Shown: one piece after another, positions 8,704 through 17,677 of the stretch
Layout of the letters: each line of letters opens with the position of its first letter
Position numbering within the stretch: the first letter of the stretch is position 1
NCBI RefSeq assembly: GCF_900636535.1
Contig: NZ_LR134289.1
Location: forward strand, 1,488,001 to 1,552,000
Length of the DNA stretch: 64,000 nucleotides
Direction: 5' to 3'
From: Chryseobacterium gleum
Lineage (GTDB): Bacteria > Bacteroidota > Bacteroidia > Flavobacteriales > Weeksellaceae
Translations under genes and position numbers: made by a program
The notes under the pieces: generated by a model
Told to the model about the DNA's origin: nothing
Seen by the model: the letters and a program-made list of their open reading frames with translations, nothing else
Databases searched by the model: none

Positions 8704-9549
8704 CTAAAGGTCTTTATCCATATATTCTTCGAGGGAAATTTTGAGTTGGTCTAAAAACGCTGTCCGGGAGCCTGCCCTTGTTTTCATTCGGTGGAAAGAA
8801 TGATGTATATCGTTTAAGGGAGTTCGGAATAAGATTTGAAAAATCAATGCTAATTTTCTGATACCTATTTTACCGTATGCAATAGATTTGGAAGCATACA
8901 GGGCGTAAATCAATTCAATAAGCGCATTTTGTGAATTAGTCCACGAAATGTCTTTGTGTGTATCTCCGTTCATTAAAATGGTATCGGGATTTTTTTCGGG
9001 GTTAATTTTAGTAAGCATATAGGTGTAAAGTAATTCATTCGCTATAATGTGGGCTATTTTGTTATCAAAGTATGTGGAGAAACTTAGGTCGATTTCAAAC
9101 ACGCCACTCTTTAACCCATCGTGGTAATTGATTTGTCCGAGCCTGAAATAAATATGGTCACGGTCTGTTCTGTCAGCACGGTAGTATCTGTAAAAATCCT
9201 CATTGCAAATGCTTTCTTTATATTCTGATTTGAGGGCTTTTAATTGGTTCTCATAATAGCTTTGATGTATTCTCCCGGTACTTACAGGACAGGTGGTTTC
9301 AATACGGAATACTTTATTGTAATAAATTAGTTTTCCTAAAATCTGCGGTTTAATGTTCTTGAAAAAATTGATTTCCTGCTGTTCATCCTTAAATCCGGTT
9401 TGTAAGACTTTCATCTTTATGGTAAATAGCATTTCCTTCAGGAATAAGGTCATTTGGTAAGCCTCGTCTGCCGTTCGCATCATTTGAGAAGACAGCTTGT
9501 CTTCCTGATGATGAATTTGCGATAATATTTTGTTCAACACGATTTCCAT
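8704..9549 (-). CDS. rteC: RteC-family regulator
   Basis: 281 aa, all-helical in pattern, with RteC family signatures: an N-terminal MEIVLNKILSQIHHQEDKL segment, a central FFKNIKPQILGKLIYYNKVFRIE block, Asp/His-rich FYRYYRADRTDRDHIYFRLGQ, and a C-terminal region with FQILFRTPLNDIHHSFHRMKTR. In CTnDOT, RteC activates the excision genes and responds to RteA/RteB. Here no rteA/rteB two-component genes are seen nearby. It lies upstream of, and on the same strand as, the HTH/topB module it would be expected to control. It has its own terminator, so it is probably a single-gene transcript. Confidence 0.88.
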   Translation of the reverse strand: MEIVLNKILSQIHHQEDKLSSQMMRTADEAYQMTLFLKEMLFTIKMKVLQTGFKDEQQEINFFKNIKPQILGKLIYYNKVFRIETTCPVSTGRIHQSYYENQLKALKSEYKESICNEDFYRYYRADRTDRDHIYFRLGQINYHDGLKSGVFEIDLSFSTYFDNKIAHIIANELLYTYMLTKINPEKNPDTILMNGDTHKDISWTNSQNALIELIYALYASKSIAYGKIGIRKLALIFQILFRTPLNDIHHSFHRMKTRAGSRTAFLDQLKISLEEYMDKDL

Positions 9550-9708
9550 AGCTTAGACGTTTAGAAATTAGCACTACTTGTTTCGGAATTACATCTTTGT
9601 TGATTTGTCAAAACTTGGAAATAATCTTGGAACCAATATCACAGGTTGCCCCCATATTGGGAAAGATTTATTTTTAATTACTGTTTCTGAAAGAATTAGA
9701 AAAAACAG

Positions 9709-9746
9709 AAAAAGGGTTAAGTACGCTACGACTTAACCCTTTTTTT
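9709..9746. terminator. Strong bidirectional terminator hairpin
   Basis: A 14-bp perfect inverted repeat (9709-9722 with 9731-9744, 8-base loop), A-rich on the left and T-rich on the right, so it could stop transcription in either direction. It lies upstream of rteC and before the small ORF at 9782. No longer gene ends here, so what it terminates is unclear. Confidence 0.7.
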
Positions 9747-9781
9747 ATTAAATTTGCAGTAATGATTTACAAGGTAATCAG

Positions 9782-9889
9782 ATGAAAGCGAGTGCAGTAA
9801 GCACCATTACTAAATCGTTACCGATGGCACTTTCGGTTCTTGTAAACTACTCTTTATTAGCTACTTTAGGCTATATTAATCTTTTTTAA
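9782..9889 (+). CDS. Possible 35-aa hydrophobic small protein
   Basis: An ATG-to-TAA frame encodes 35 residues: a short basic/polar N-terminus (MKASAVSTITKSL) then a hydrophobic helix-like run (PMALSVLVNYSLLATLGYI). It follows a terminator hairpin and is preceded by TAAATTTG (9749-9756), which fits the Bacteroidota -7 consensus TAnnTTTG, though no clear -33 box was seen. A small membrane peptide, including a type I toxin, is possible; it may equally be chance. No family recognised. Confidence 0.35.
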   Translation: MKASAVSTITKSLPMALSVLVNYSLLATLGYINLF

Positions 9890-9931
9890 AAAAAAATAAG
9901 CAGTCACATAGTTGGCTCGCTTAACTGCTTT
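9887..9931 (-). terminator. Terminator of the receiver-domain gene
   Basis: A 7-bp arm (9898-9904, AAGCAGT) pairs with 9925-9931 (ACTGCTT) and is followed on the minus strand by a run of nine T. It overlaps the last codons of the receiver gene. Confidence 0.6.
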
Positions 9932-10304
9932 CTATTGATGAAAAAGTACTGTACATCAATATCTTTTGTTCAAACTCCTCAATATTAAACGGCTTAGAGA
10001 TAAAGTCGTCCCCTCCTACTCTGGTCGTTATCTCTGAAAGATCAAAGCTGGTTCCAAGTAAAATGACTGGTATATTGTTTAGGACATAATTCCGCTTGAG
10101 ACTATTACTTATTTTCATGGCATTATAACCCGAAATACAAGAATCAATTAAAATAATATCTGGAGTACATAGTGTAACTTCTTCAATAATGTCCTGCGAA
10201 GAATCTAATGAGACGATCTTAAAACCTGTCTCCTTGAGAATTTCATTCAGAAGTTCTACAAATAGAACATCGCTATCAAAAATGATTATAGTTTTATTCG
10301 ACAT
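9921..10304 (-). CDS. Orphan response-regulator receiver protein
   Basis: 127 aa, a single receiver (REC) domain and no output domain. Visible residues: the acidic pocket Asp10-Ser-Asp12 after strand 1, the phosphoacceptor Asp in DIILIDSCISGY (about residue 55), Thr in VILLGTS, and Lys in FISKPF. Such stand-alone receivers work in phosphorelays or sequester phosphate. No histidine kinase is visible nearby. The gene is alone on its strand, with a terminator at its end. A second orphan receiver occurs at 57809-58198. Confidence 0.85.
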   Translation of the reverse strand: MSNKTIIIFDSDVLFVELLNEILKETGFKIVSLDSSQDIIEEVTLCTPDIILIDSCISGYNAMKISNSLKRNYVLNNIPVILLGTSFDLSEITTRVGGDDFISKPFNIEEFEQKILMYSTFSSIESS

Positions 10305-10430
10305 AGGCTTTGATCTTAAGGGTTTGTGGGAGGATAGTTGAAATTTTAATAATCAACTGTATAATGCTTGAACGATAACCCGCTAAGAGGATGAATAATT
10401 AGTAGTAGGCTTACCGTAAATTTATATGAA

Positions 10431-10464
10431 CTAAATGGATAAAGATTGATCTTTATCCATTTAG
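10431..10464. repeat. Perfect 16-bp inverted repeat
   Basis: CTAAATGGATAAAGAT (10431-10446) is followed after 2 bases by its exact reverse complement (10449-10464). No T-run follows on either strand, so an operator or cruciform is as likely as a terminator. It lies between the receiver gene and the SDR gene, 127 bases upstream of the receiver start. Confidence 0.6.
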
Positions 10465-10594
10465 CAATCAATAATTATATTATATGTATTAAAATAAGCG
10501 CGCTTTACGTTGTAAAACGCACTTAGTATTGTTTTCAGTTCCTGTAAAGGGATGATTTTTCCGAAAAGAATCCTTTTTTATTTGTAGGCCAACA

Positions 10595-11599
10595 TTATGG
10601 TTGTCCTTTACCACCGGATGCTCCATATATCTGTCCTGTCGCAAAACTGGCATCATCAGCGGCTAACTGAACAAATATAGAAGCTAGTTCTGCAGGCTGT
10701 CCTGGTCTTCCGAGTGGTGTATCACCGCCAAATTTTTCCAGGTTTTCCTGTGTCTGGCCTCCGCTTACCTGAAGAGGTGTCCAGATAGGTCCGGGTGCAA
10801 CACCATTGACTCTTATGCCTTTCGGTCCCAACTGCTTGGCAAGAGATTTTACATAGTTGGTCGTTGCTGCTTTGGTTTGTGCATAATCATAAAGATCAGC
10901 AGAGGGATCATAGGCCTGAATGGAGGACAATCCTATAATAGAAGACCCAGGCTTCATATGAGGAAGAGCAGCCTTTGTGATCCAAAAAGGTGCATAGATA
11001 TTTGTTTTCATAGTCCAGTCGAAGTCATCGGAACTAAGATCGAGTATAGATTCATTGGCTTTCTGATGTCCTGCATTATTGATCAGAATATCCAGACCTC
11101 CGAGTTGCTGCACAGCCTGGCTAACCAATTGTTTGCAGAAGGCTTCGCTACGAATATCTCCTGGAATGGCTATACCTTTACGGCCTTCCTTTTTGATAAG
11201 TTCGATCACCTGCTTAGCATCTTCCTCTTCAGCAGGTAGGTAATTAATGGCTACATCTGCTCCTTCTCTTGCATAAGCAATGGCAGCAGCCCGACCAATA
11301 CCGGAATCACCGCCAGTAATCAATGCTTTTCTTCCTTGTAGTCTTCCTGAACCTACATAGCTCTTCTCTCCATGGTCCGGCACCGGTGTCATTTTGCCTG
11401 CCAAACCAGGAAAAGGTTGCGACTGCTTATTAAAAGGTGGTTTGGGATATTTGTTTCGCGGGTCAGTAAGCTCCTTTGCATTCGCTTTACCTGTATTGCT
11501 GTTCTGTGACTGCGCTAAAGCGCCCGGAGCAACCGCTGCTATGGCAACGGTTGCAGCTATCTTTCCGATAGCATCTCTCCTTGTTATTTTACTTTCCAT
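10595..11599 (-). CDS. SDR family oxidoreductase with Tat signal
   Basis: 334 aa. The N-terminus SKITRRDAIGKIAATVAIAAVAPGALAQ shape (twin Arg, hydrophobic run, Ala-x-Ala) indicates Tat export. The Rossmann part has the TGGDSGIG cofactor loop, an NNAG motif, catalytic Ser of LSSIQ, and Tyr-Ala-Gln-Thr-Lys (YxxxK). It resembles the YhdF/YhxD (glucose/ribitol dehydrogenase-like, general stress) group, including the extended region with KPPFNKQSQPFPG before the fold. Substrate unknown. A cytoplasmic homologue would lack the Tat leader, so a periplasmic location with NAD(P) already bound is inferred. Single gene. Confidence 0.88.
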   Translation of the reverse strand: MESKITRRDAIGKIAATVAIAAVAPGALAQSQNSNTGKANAKELTDPRNKYPKPPFNKQSQPFPGLAGKMTPVPDHGEKSYVGSGRLQGRKALITGGDSGIGRAAAIAYAREGADVAINYLPAEEEDAKQVIELIKKEGRKGIAIPGDIRSEAFCKQLVSQAVQQLGGLDILINNAGHQKANESILDLSSDDFDWTMKTNIYAPFWITKAALPHMKPGSSIIGLSSIQAYDPSADLYDYAQTKAATTNYVKSLAKQLGPKGIRVNGVAPGPIWTPLQVSGGQTQENLEKFGGDTPLGRPGQPAELASIFVQLAADDASFATGQIYGASGGKGQP

Positions 11600-12087
11600 A
11601 TCAATATGATTATTTGGTGTTTTAGAATTCTGTAATTTGTAAAATGGGTACTATATGTAAAATTAGTAGACTACTCAACAAAGGTTTTATGATACAAATC
11701 ATAATTCAATGACTCTCTTAAGGATTGAAGTTAAAATCTATCTGGCAACAGTTCAAACAAATCAGTGGTAATATATTTTAATTAGATGGAAAGCGCAAGT
11801 AACTTTTTCCTAGCAAAATGCTGCCGGTAAATCCTGAAATATATTTGTGATATAAATGATAATTGTTTTTAGGATGCTTTGCCTGGTAATATTAACAATG
11901 TTAAAGAGCACCGAAAAGTAAGAAAGAGTGTGATTGATTAGTAGCACTGTCACTTTAGTGATTAATTATGAATAGCTGCTCTGACCAGCGGCTATTTTCA
12001 CTCACAGGGGTATATCTTTTCTGATTGATTTACGGATCTATTGTTTTCGGAATCCCGATATTTTCATTTTTAGAAAATGGTCCAGGG
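11600..12087. other. Intergenic region with one hairpin
   Basis: No convincing gene seen. A near-palindrome (11971-11980 with 11987-11996, one mismatch) could be a weak terminator. The rest is AT-rich without recognisable signal; the relic nuclease begins at its right end. Confidence 0.4.
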
Positions 12088-12369
12088 CTAAGTTTTTGTT
12101 GCAATAACAAGAGCTTTCAGCGTTGGAGATAATGTTGTATTTTCAATCATTGTGCGCTCGAAAAAACCAGCTGAGATCTGCCTTTCAAGTTCGCGCATAG
12201 TATAATTTTCCTTGATGCTCATCTTTAATTAAAACTCATGTTCCTCATCAGTTTTGCAACGTGAGAAGATTGTGTGGTAATGTGTCCAGCTCAGTTGTGT
12301 TGAAATAGTGTTTCTTATATCTTGTATTTCGAATTGTGTCCCCAGCGAGGACACAATTTTATCAGATTA
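12088..12369 (-). pseudogene. Relic of DUF1016 (YhcG-like) PDDEXK nuclease
   Basis: Reading the minus strand in one frame gives a fragment with STQLSWTHYHTIFSRCK, EEHEF, an in-frame TAA where a Tyr codon would fit, then LKMSIKENYTMRELERQI and ERTMIENTTLSPTL, ending at TAG (12088). This is the middle of the DUF1016 N-terminal domain (compare WSIRELKRQI in the intact 22273-23292 protein). The catalytic C-terminal half is missing. Within it, 12332-12341 and 12349-12358 form a perfect 10-bp hairpin. Call: decayed fragment. Confidence 0.75.
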
Positions 12370-12413
12370 ATTATTAATCTATGTATACCGATGCAATGTT
12401 AGATGTTGATATT

Positions 12414-14171
12414 TCATCTGTCCTTTCTAAATGTCAAACCCGCAAAGTCAACCACTTTTTGATCATCTTTTTCAGAGAAGATAACAGTAAATCCTCCGAA
12501 ACCCGCATTTATGCCACACGTAACAGCATAGTTGGGTGTTATTACACGTAAAGGTATATGCCTTACACTACCAAATGTTGTAAGCTTCATCATCAAAACG
12601 TTGCCTTCCGATATATAAATTTCAACTTCTTTGAATTTTGTATCCCCAATCAGCATTTGATATCCGAAATGCCTGTATCTTCCTATTACTTTCTCCCACA
12701 CAGAGCGATCAATGTTTTTGAGTTTTAGTCCGGATTCGTACTCACGATTGCCAATTCTTTGAAATAAAAAATTTTCGTTATTAACTTTCTTAAAAACAAA
12801 TCTTTTGTTTCCTCTTTCCACTAGGCTATCATTTGGAAATATTTCAACAGGCAGAAATTCATCCCTGAATAAAGGAGTGAGAAAATATTGTTTTTCCCCA
12901 TCAATAAGTTTGAGGCGGTCTTTTTCCAAAATGACCTTTATATAACCTTCTTCTTGAGCATAATTACCTAAATATCTTTTCAGGCTGTGCCGGGATAATC
13001 TGACCGGAGTTGAAGAACTATGAATTTTTCCGGTTATTGGAGCAGGAAACAGGTCGCTAATACTCAATTGGTACTTGTTCAGGAAATTGAAACAAAATTC
13101 TTCTGCAATTGAACCACCTTCTGCTGAGTTTGTCATTACAATTACCGCAAATTTGCTCTTGGGAATTAATAAGAGTTTTGCGTGTGCAAATCCGGCACTT
13201 CCTGCGTGATAGACAGCAAAATTGGAATCATTTTTAAACATAAACCAGCCTAAGCCTTTTTTATTACTTTCAATAGGTACATTTTGGTTTTGCAGTGAAA
13301 ACATTTCACGAATAGTTGGGGAATCAATTATCGAAGAGCTTTCTCCATTATAGGCTTTCATCAGTCCAATCGTATATTTGGAAAAGTCATTGATGTTGGT
13401 ATAAATTCCGCCGGACGCAATATCCCGCAATTCATATTCTTCCACTTCATTTCCACCCAGATAGATCTTCGAACGATATTGCAAACGATCCATTGCAAAT
13501 CCGGATTGGCTCATGCCAAGTGGAGCAAGAATATTTTGATGAACATAGTCCGCATAATCTTGTTTGCTTATTGCTTTCACCAAACTTCCTAAAATATTAT
13601 AACCTGCATTTGAATATAGGCCTACCATACCTGGCGGATAGGTAATATAGGTATCATTGATGTAACCTAATACGTCGGTGTACTTTCCGGATCGCAGATC
13701 TGAATTCTTCCAGATGTCGGGTTGAATACCTGATGTGTGGGTAAGAATGGATTTTACTGTAATATCCTTTATGTCAATATTTTTTGTTTTAGGTCTGAAA
13801 TCCCTCAGATAGCTGTTTAATGGATCGTTTATATTTAATAATCCTTTTTGCTGAAGTTGCATCACACTTAACGAAGTAAATGTTTTGGTTATTGAGCCCA
13901 TATTGACAACCGTATTGGTTGTCATGGGTACTTTGTTCAATTTGTCTGCGTATCCAAATCCGTTGGACCAGATCACTGAATCATTGACGATAATGGCAGC
14001 ACTTATACCAACTATGTTTTTGTTTTGCTGTAGATTCTTATTAAAGAAATCTTCAGATGATTGCACGAGTTCCCTAGTACTGACGCTGCTATCTGTCTGT
14101 GCTTCAGTCTTTGAAAAAATAAAAAACACAAAAAGTATAATTGATGATCTACTTAATTTTTTGAATGGCAT
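12414..14171 (-). CDS. Serine hydrolase (class C beta-lactamase/DD-peptidase fold)
   Basis: 585 aa with a signal peptide ending near Ala24-Gln25. The active-site Ser93-Ile-Thr-Lys96 (SxxK), Tyr186-Ser-Asn188 (YxN) and a His-Ala-Gly in VYHAGSAGFAHA (about residue 325, replacing the KTG) mark the beta-lactamase-family serine hydrolases (PF00144). Residues from about 380 on form an extra C-terminal region of beta-strands, as often seen in Bacteroidota members. Probable periplasmic esterase/peptidase; substrate unknown. True beta-lactamase activity is unlikely to be certain from sequence. 49 bases separate it from the upstream lipoprotein gene on the same strand. Confidence 0.88.
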   Translation of the reverse strand: MPFKKLSRSSIILFVFFIFSKTEAQTDSSVSTRELVQSSEDFFNKNLQQNKNIVGISAAIIVNDSVIWSNGFGYADKLNKVPMTTNTVVNMGSITKTFTSLSVMQLQQKGLLNINDPLNSYLRDFRPKTKNIDIKDITVKSILTHTSGIQPDIWKNSDLRSGKYTDVLGYINDTYITYPPGMVGLYSNAGYNILGSLVKAISKQDYADYVHQNILAPLGMSQSGFAMDRLQYRSKIYLGGNEVEEYELRDIASGGIYTNINDFSKYTIGLMKAYNGESSSIIDSPTIREMFSLQNQNVPIESNKKGLGWFMFKNDSNFAVYHAGSAGFAHAKLLLIPKSKFAVIVMTNSAEGGSIAEEFCFNFLNKYQLSISDLFPAPITGKIHSSSTPVRLSRHSLKRYLGNYAQEEGYIKVILEKDRLKLIDGEKQYFLTPLFRDEFLPVEIFPNDSLVERGNKRFVFKKVNNENFLFQRIGNREYESGLKLKNIDRSVWEKVIGRYRHFGYQMLIGDTKFKEVEIYISEGNVLMMKLTTFGSVRHIPLRVITPNYAVTCGINAGFGGFTVIFSEKDDQKVVDFAGLTFRKDR

Positions 14172-14220
14172 CTTTATTCAGGTTTCGGCGGTTTTACAAT
14201 AACCTTGTTAGCTACAGGCT

Positions 14221-15009
14221 TTATTTATTTTCAATTTTTTCCAAGCTGATTATAATTTTTTCATCTTTAGGAAGTAAATATTGTAAACGAACAAATCCCA
14301 ATTGTTCATTGAAATACGATATTAAAAAACTTTTTCCAATTTTTGAGGAACAACTCGATTTTGTCTCAATTGTATTTATGGTACCTAATGGTAATATGAT
14401 CTTTTTATCTTTTAACGTGTTTTCATAAACACATTTCAGGTTCAATTCACCTTTCCAGGTAATGTCTTTTAATTCTTTCCAATGTTCACCAATTTCTAAA
14501 TTCCACTTGTATTTTTTAGATTCATTAGGTTTTACGTAAGGAAATGGTGCAAATTGTAATATTTGGAAAGCATTCATTCGGAACGGATGCAACCAGACAT
14601 TTGTACTATTTTCTATAACACCGGTAAGCTCACTAGTTATTGTTTTTTTATCAGAATTTAAATGAGATAAAATAATTTCCGTTTGGCTATAATCCGGATG
14701 GTCTTGGAATATCGGACCTTTTGTTTTCAGTGCTTTGATACTCAATAGATCAATTGCTTTATCATCTTTTGAATTATATTTTATTAATGAAAAAATACTG
14801 TCATTGTCAATTTTATATTTCAATGTGTCATTTCCTTTAACTATGTGATAAGTATAAAAGTATTCTCTATTGGATAAATATATTTTATTATCATAATTAT
14901 AAGGATTTTCATTTTTATTATTTTGTGGATTCTCAACGAAAATACCTTTAGATAAAATGCAGGAATTCAGTAACAGTATTAGACTCAAAAAGCTGATCGA
15001 TCTTATCAT
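14221..15009 (-). CDS. Hypothetical lipoprotein
   Basis: 262 aa with a lipoprotein-type signal (hydrophobic run then LLLNSC, lipid-attachment Cys17). The rest alternates beta-strands and Lys/Asn-rich loops with no recognised domain. A WNLEIGEHWKELKDITWKGELNLKC block and a C-terminal EQLGFVRLQYLLP segment look like a beta-sandwich. It lies directly upstream of the serine hydrolase on the same strand and may be co-transcribed with it. Function unknown. Confidence 0.7.
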   Translation of the reverse strand: MIRSISFLSLILLLNSCILSKGIFVENPQNNKNENPYNYDNKIYLSNREYFYTYHIVKGNDTLKYKIDNDSIFSLIKYNSKDDKAIDLLSIKALKTKGPIFQDHPDYSQTEIILSHLNSDKKTITSELTGVIENSTNVWLHPFRMNAFQILQFAPFPYVKPNESKKYKWNLEIGEHWKELKDITWKGELNLKCVYENTLKDKKIILPLGTINTIETKSSCSSKIGKSFLISYFNEQLGFVRLQYLLPKDEKIIISLEKIENK

Positions 15010-15384
15010 TTCAGATGTGTATAGTTTGTATTAGCTTGCAGATAATAATGGAAAAGAAATTGGCGAAGTGCCTGAAGGATACTTCAGATGATCAGTCAAA
15101 TCAAAATTATTATTATTCTCATAACTATTTGTTTTTAAAGGTTTCAAATTCAAATATAGTTATTTAAAAAAGCCGAATATGGAAAAAATGCACTAACAGG
15201 TACGAAATTACCCATCGTCAATTTTTTGCTTAGTTAACTATCTTTAGCGTAATGCTTGTTACAAGAAAAATGCAGACCATTTCTGTGCAGAACCATTCGA
15301 GCAAAACATTTTCAATACTTTGTCCGTCCGACAGCGAGTCGAAATTTAAGAATACTAGGAGTCGAATGCTAATTCATACGATTG
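15010..15384. other. Intergenic region, no gene seen
   Basis: 375 bases between two minus-strand genes. Stop codons in all frames and no recognisable hairpin, repeat or promoter pair; it should contain the promoter of the lipoprotein/serine hydrolase pair. Confidence 0.4.
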
Positions 15385-16465
15385 TTATCTTATAGCTGTT
15401 GTTGAATCTGTTTGTATTTTATCCAGATTCTTTTCGAAATAATCTTTTACTTTTTTGTTAGTAGTGCTTTTACCAAGTTCTTGCAGTGCAAAAATTTGTG
15501 TTTGCAGTAATACATCCTTTTCTAAAATTTCGATATCAGGTGTTACGCCCGTTCCTTCCCAATTTGTTTTTGTTACAGGATTAATAGGCCTGCAGTTAGG
15601 AATAAAAGCAACAAATGGTCCTTTAATTTTAACCTCATCGCTAGGATTCGCGCCACCTGCCGAAATTTTGCCGAATACGGTTGCTCTTTTTAATACCCGC
15701 AGATCATAGGTAAATTCCTCACCAGCTGAAAATGTTTTATCATCAATGATGATGTATAATGGTTTGTTTAAATACCGTTTTGCCGGCACATATGGCAAGG
15801 TCCAATATTGTACACTTTTATTACCTTCTCTCCAATACAAATCGTTTAAATGTACAGGATTAGAATCGAAAAAATGACTTGCCAGGAACTGTACCATTTC
15901 CGGTTCGCCGCCGTGATTTGCCCTAAGGTCGATGATTAATGCATCAGTGTTTGCTAAATAATTAATTGCGGCAGTTGCTATAGGGGCAGCATCATCAACA
16001 GGAAAAAATGCATCTATTTTCATATCCGATATTTCCCTCCAGTATATCAATTTTCGTAAATCCAAAATTTTTCTGAATTCTAAATCGTCGGACCTTTTCT
16101 ACCTTCTCTTTTTCAGCCTCCATCAATGTTTGTGACCGATTGTAATCCTCTTCATGGTAAGATACTCTCAAATATTTATCGTGAGTAATCGAAAGAAGTT
16201 GATTGGTTAAAGTTTCTGCAAAGGTTTTAGCATCGTTAATTTTTAAATAGTAGCCTTTCTTTTTGCATGCTTGAGTGTATTTTCAACTTTGACGGCGACC
16301 TCAGGAAAAACATAATAATCATTTAGCTTTTGAAAAAGCGAACCCAGAACTTCACTTTTTGCCTGTTCGCTAATCAATATTTTTGCCTGCTCATCCGATT
16401 GTTGAGCTTGTATATTTTGAGCAAATAATAAAAATATCAAAAAAAACAAGATAGTTATATTTCAT
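15385..16465 (-). pseudogene. S41 family peptidase, broken by three frameshifts
   Basis: Joining three frames on the minus strand gives a full S41 (C-terminal-processing-like) peptidase. The signal peptide starts at ATG 16465 (MKYNYLVFF then LIFLLFAQNIQAQ after a shift in an 8-T run at 16439-16446). The middle part reads KKGYYLKINDAKTFAETL after a missing base near 16265. The catalytic part from about 16022 contains ALIIDLRANHGGE and FSAGEEFTYDL (Ser nucleophile), then GTGVTPDIE. Two shifts lie in homopolymers, so sequencing error cannot be excluded, but three in one gene favour decay. The family degrades periplasmic proteins or peptides. Confidence 0.8.
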
Positions 16466-16863
16466 ATTAAAAGTGTCGTTTTGTTTTTTAGATCTATATA
16501 CATTTACATAAAGTGTTGAGTATAAAATAAAACTTGACATTAAAGATTCATTTCTTATCAGCCTCAATATCGGTGTAGGTAAAAATGCTAGGTTTTTGTT
16601 GAAGCTTAACCTTCGTTTCGTTATCTTTTTCAAAGACACTACGATTTTAAGAATCATGAAACTAACAGTAAGTGTGACCTGTCATCAATTCATTTACAGC
16701 TTCTGTAGAAAAGAAATAATAGAAAGTAATTACAACCAATATGTCGGTTTATTTATATTTGAGTCATATAACCTTCAGAAAAAAAAATTTTTAGCCCAAC
16801 GGGATTATACAAAGGTAACCGTAAAAATAGTAGTAATCGTAAAAACCATTAATATAGAAAAAT
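16466..16863. other. Intergenic region, no gene seen
   Basis: About 400 bases upstream of the S41 pseudogene. AT-rich; the frames present are not protein-like in composition. No repeat noticed. Confidence 0.4.
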
Positions 16864-16888
16864 AAAAGGCACTTTTACAGTGCCTTTT
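16864..16888 (-). terminator. Terminator of the GLPGLI gene
   Basis: A perfect 10-bp inverted repeat (16864-16873 with 16879-16888, 5-base loop), A-rich on the left, ending in T on the minus strand, 14 bases past the stop of the gene at 16902. Confidence 0.75.
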
Positions 16889-16901
16889 TACAATTATACT
16901 A

Positions 16902-17675
16902 CTAATGAGAGTACAGTAGCTCCCATTCAAATGATTTTTCCAAACCAAGTCTCTTTTTTGATATTCCGTTATCCAGTCTTGTACCCTGTGGCATCTTACT
17001 TAAAATGTCTGACATTTCTTTATTTTGTGATCCTTCTTTCATATCTATAAATTCCTTCATAGTCATTTTGGGATAACTGCTTAGCTTAGGGGTAAAATTA
17101 ATGGTTGGATCGACTGATAATTCCACTTTTTCAGCCTTCCATATATTGAAATTTTTATTGTCCTCTCTGATATCTAATATTACTCCTGGCAAGCCAAAGA
17201 ATTTAAAAGGCCCTGCCGAATATGGTAATTCTTTGGTAAAATACGCTGTGACCTCCGATCCTCTAAAATTGGCGGTTGCCTTTATGCAATCATATCCAAG
17301 AATCTTTTTTGTTTTTGTTTCGTCGATCTTCCATACTGGTTTAGCAACATTATCATGAATAAAATACTTTGTATCTCTGTCTAAGCCTGTAAAAAAGAAA
17401 TCTTTTGTTTTGCCGTTGTCTTTAAGTTTTGAAATAAAATAGTTTTTACTTACCGGCTTTCCTGTCTGCTTAACTGCCGAAGTAGTACCTCCCGAATTAA
17501 AATTAATAATAGAATCCTGAATGGATATAACATCATTATCTTTCACATAGAGGTCTTCGTACAAAGTCGCAATAGGTGATCTGACATGATGATATTTTAC
17601 ATGGACTTGCTGTGCAAGTCCATGTAAAAAAAACATTACGAAAAAAATCGTAAAAGCTATTTTTTTTAAATTCAT
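16902..17675 (-). CDS. GLPGLI family protein
   Basis: 257 aa with a signal peptide cleaved near residue 21-22 (HGLAQ). The family motif appears as FFGLPGVILDIRE (about residues 158-170), preceded by an ILGYDCIKA segment and TAYFTKELPYSAGP. GLPGLI proteins (TIGR01200) are common in Flavobacteriia, secreted, and of unknown function; they are often found with small secreted or peptide-related genes. Here the upstream gene, 2 bases away on the same strand, codes a 93-aa secreted small protein, so the two are probably one transcript and may work together. Confidence 0.88.
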   Translation of the reverse strand: MNLKKIAFTIFFVMFFLHGLAQQVHVKYHHVRSPIATLYEDLYVKDNDVISIQDSIINFNSGGTTSAVKQTGKPVSKNYFISKLKDNGKTKDFFFTGLDRDTKYFIHDNVAKPVWKIDETKTKKILGYDCIKATANFRGSEVTAYFTKELPYSAGPFKFFGLPGVILDIREDNKNFNIWKAEKVELSVDPTINFTPKLSSYPKMTMKEFIDMKEGSQNKEMSDILSKMPQGTRLDNGISKKRLGLEKSFEWELLYSH

Positions 17676-17677
17676 AA

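Larger units (their letters stand above)
3276..9549. mobile_element. ICE excision/mobilisation block (left element)
   Basis: ORF6N, topB, DUF3945, two HTH and rteC genes on the minus strand are the typical Bacteroidota conjugative-element module. Its ends and integrase are not seen in the window, and the copper genes at 2-3232 may be its cargo. Whether it belongs to the same element as the block from 38278 cannot be decided. Confidence 0.6.

Noticed and set aside
10501..10522. Imperfect hairpin GCGCTTTAC/GTAAAACGC
   Set aside because: One mismatch and no T-run; too weak to call next to the perfect palindrome.
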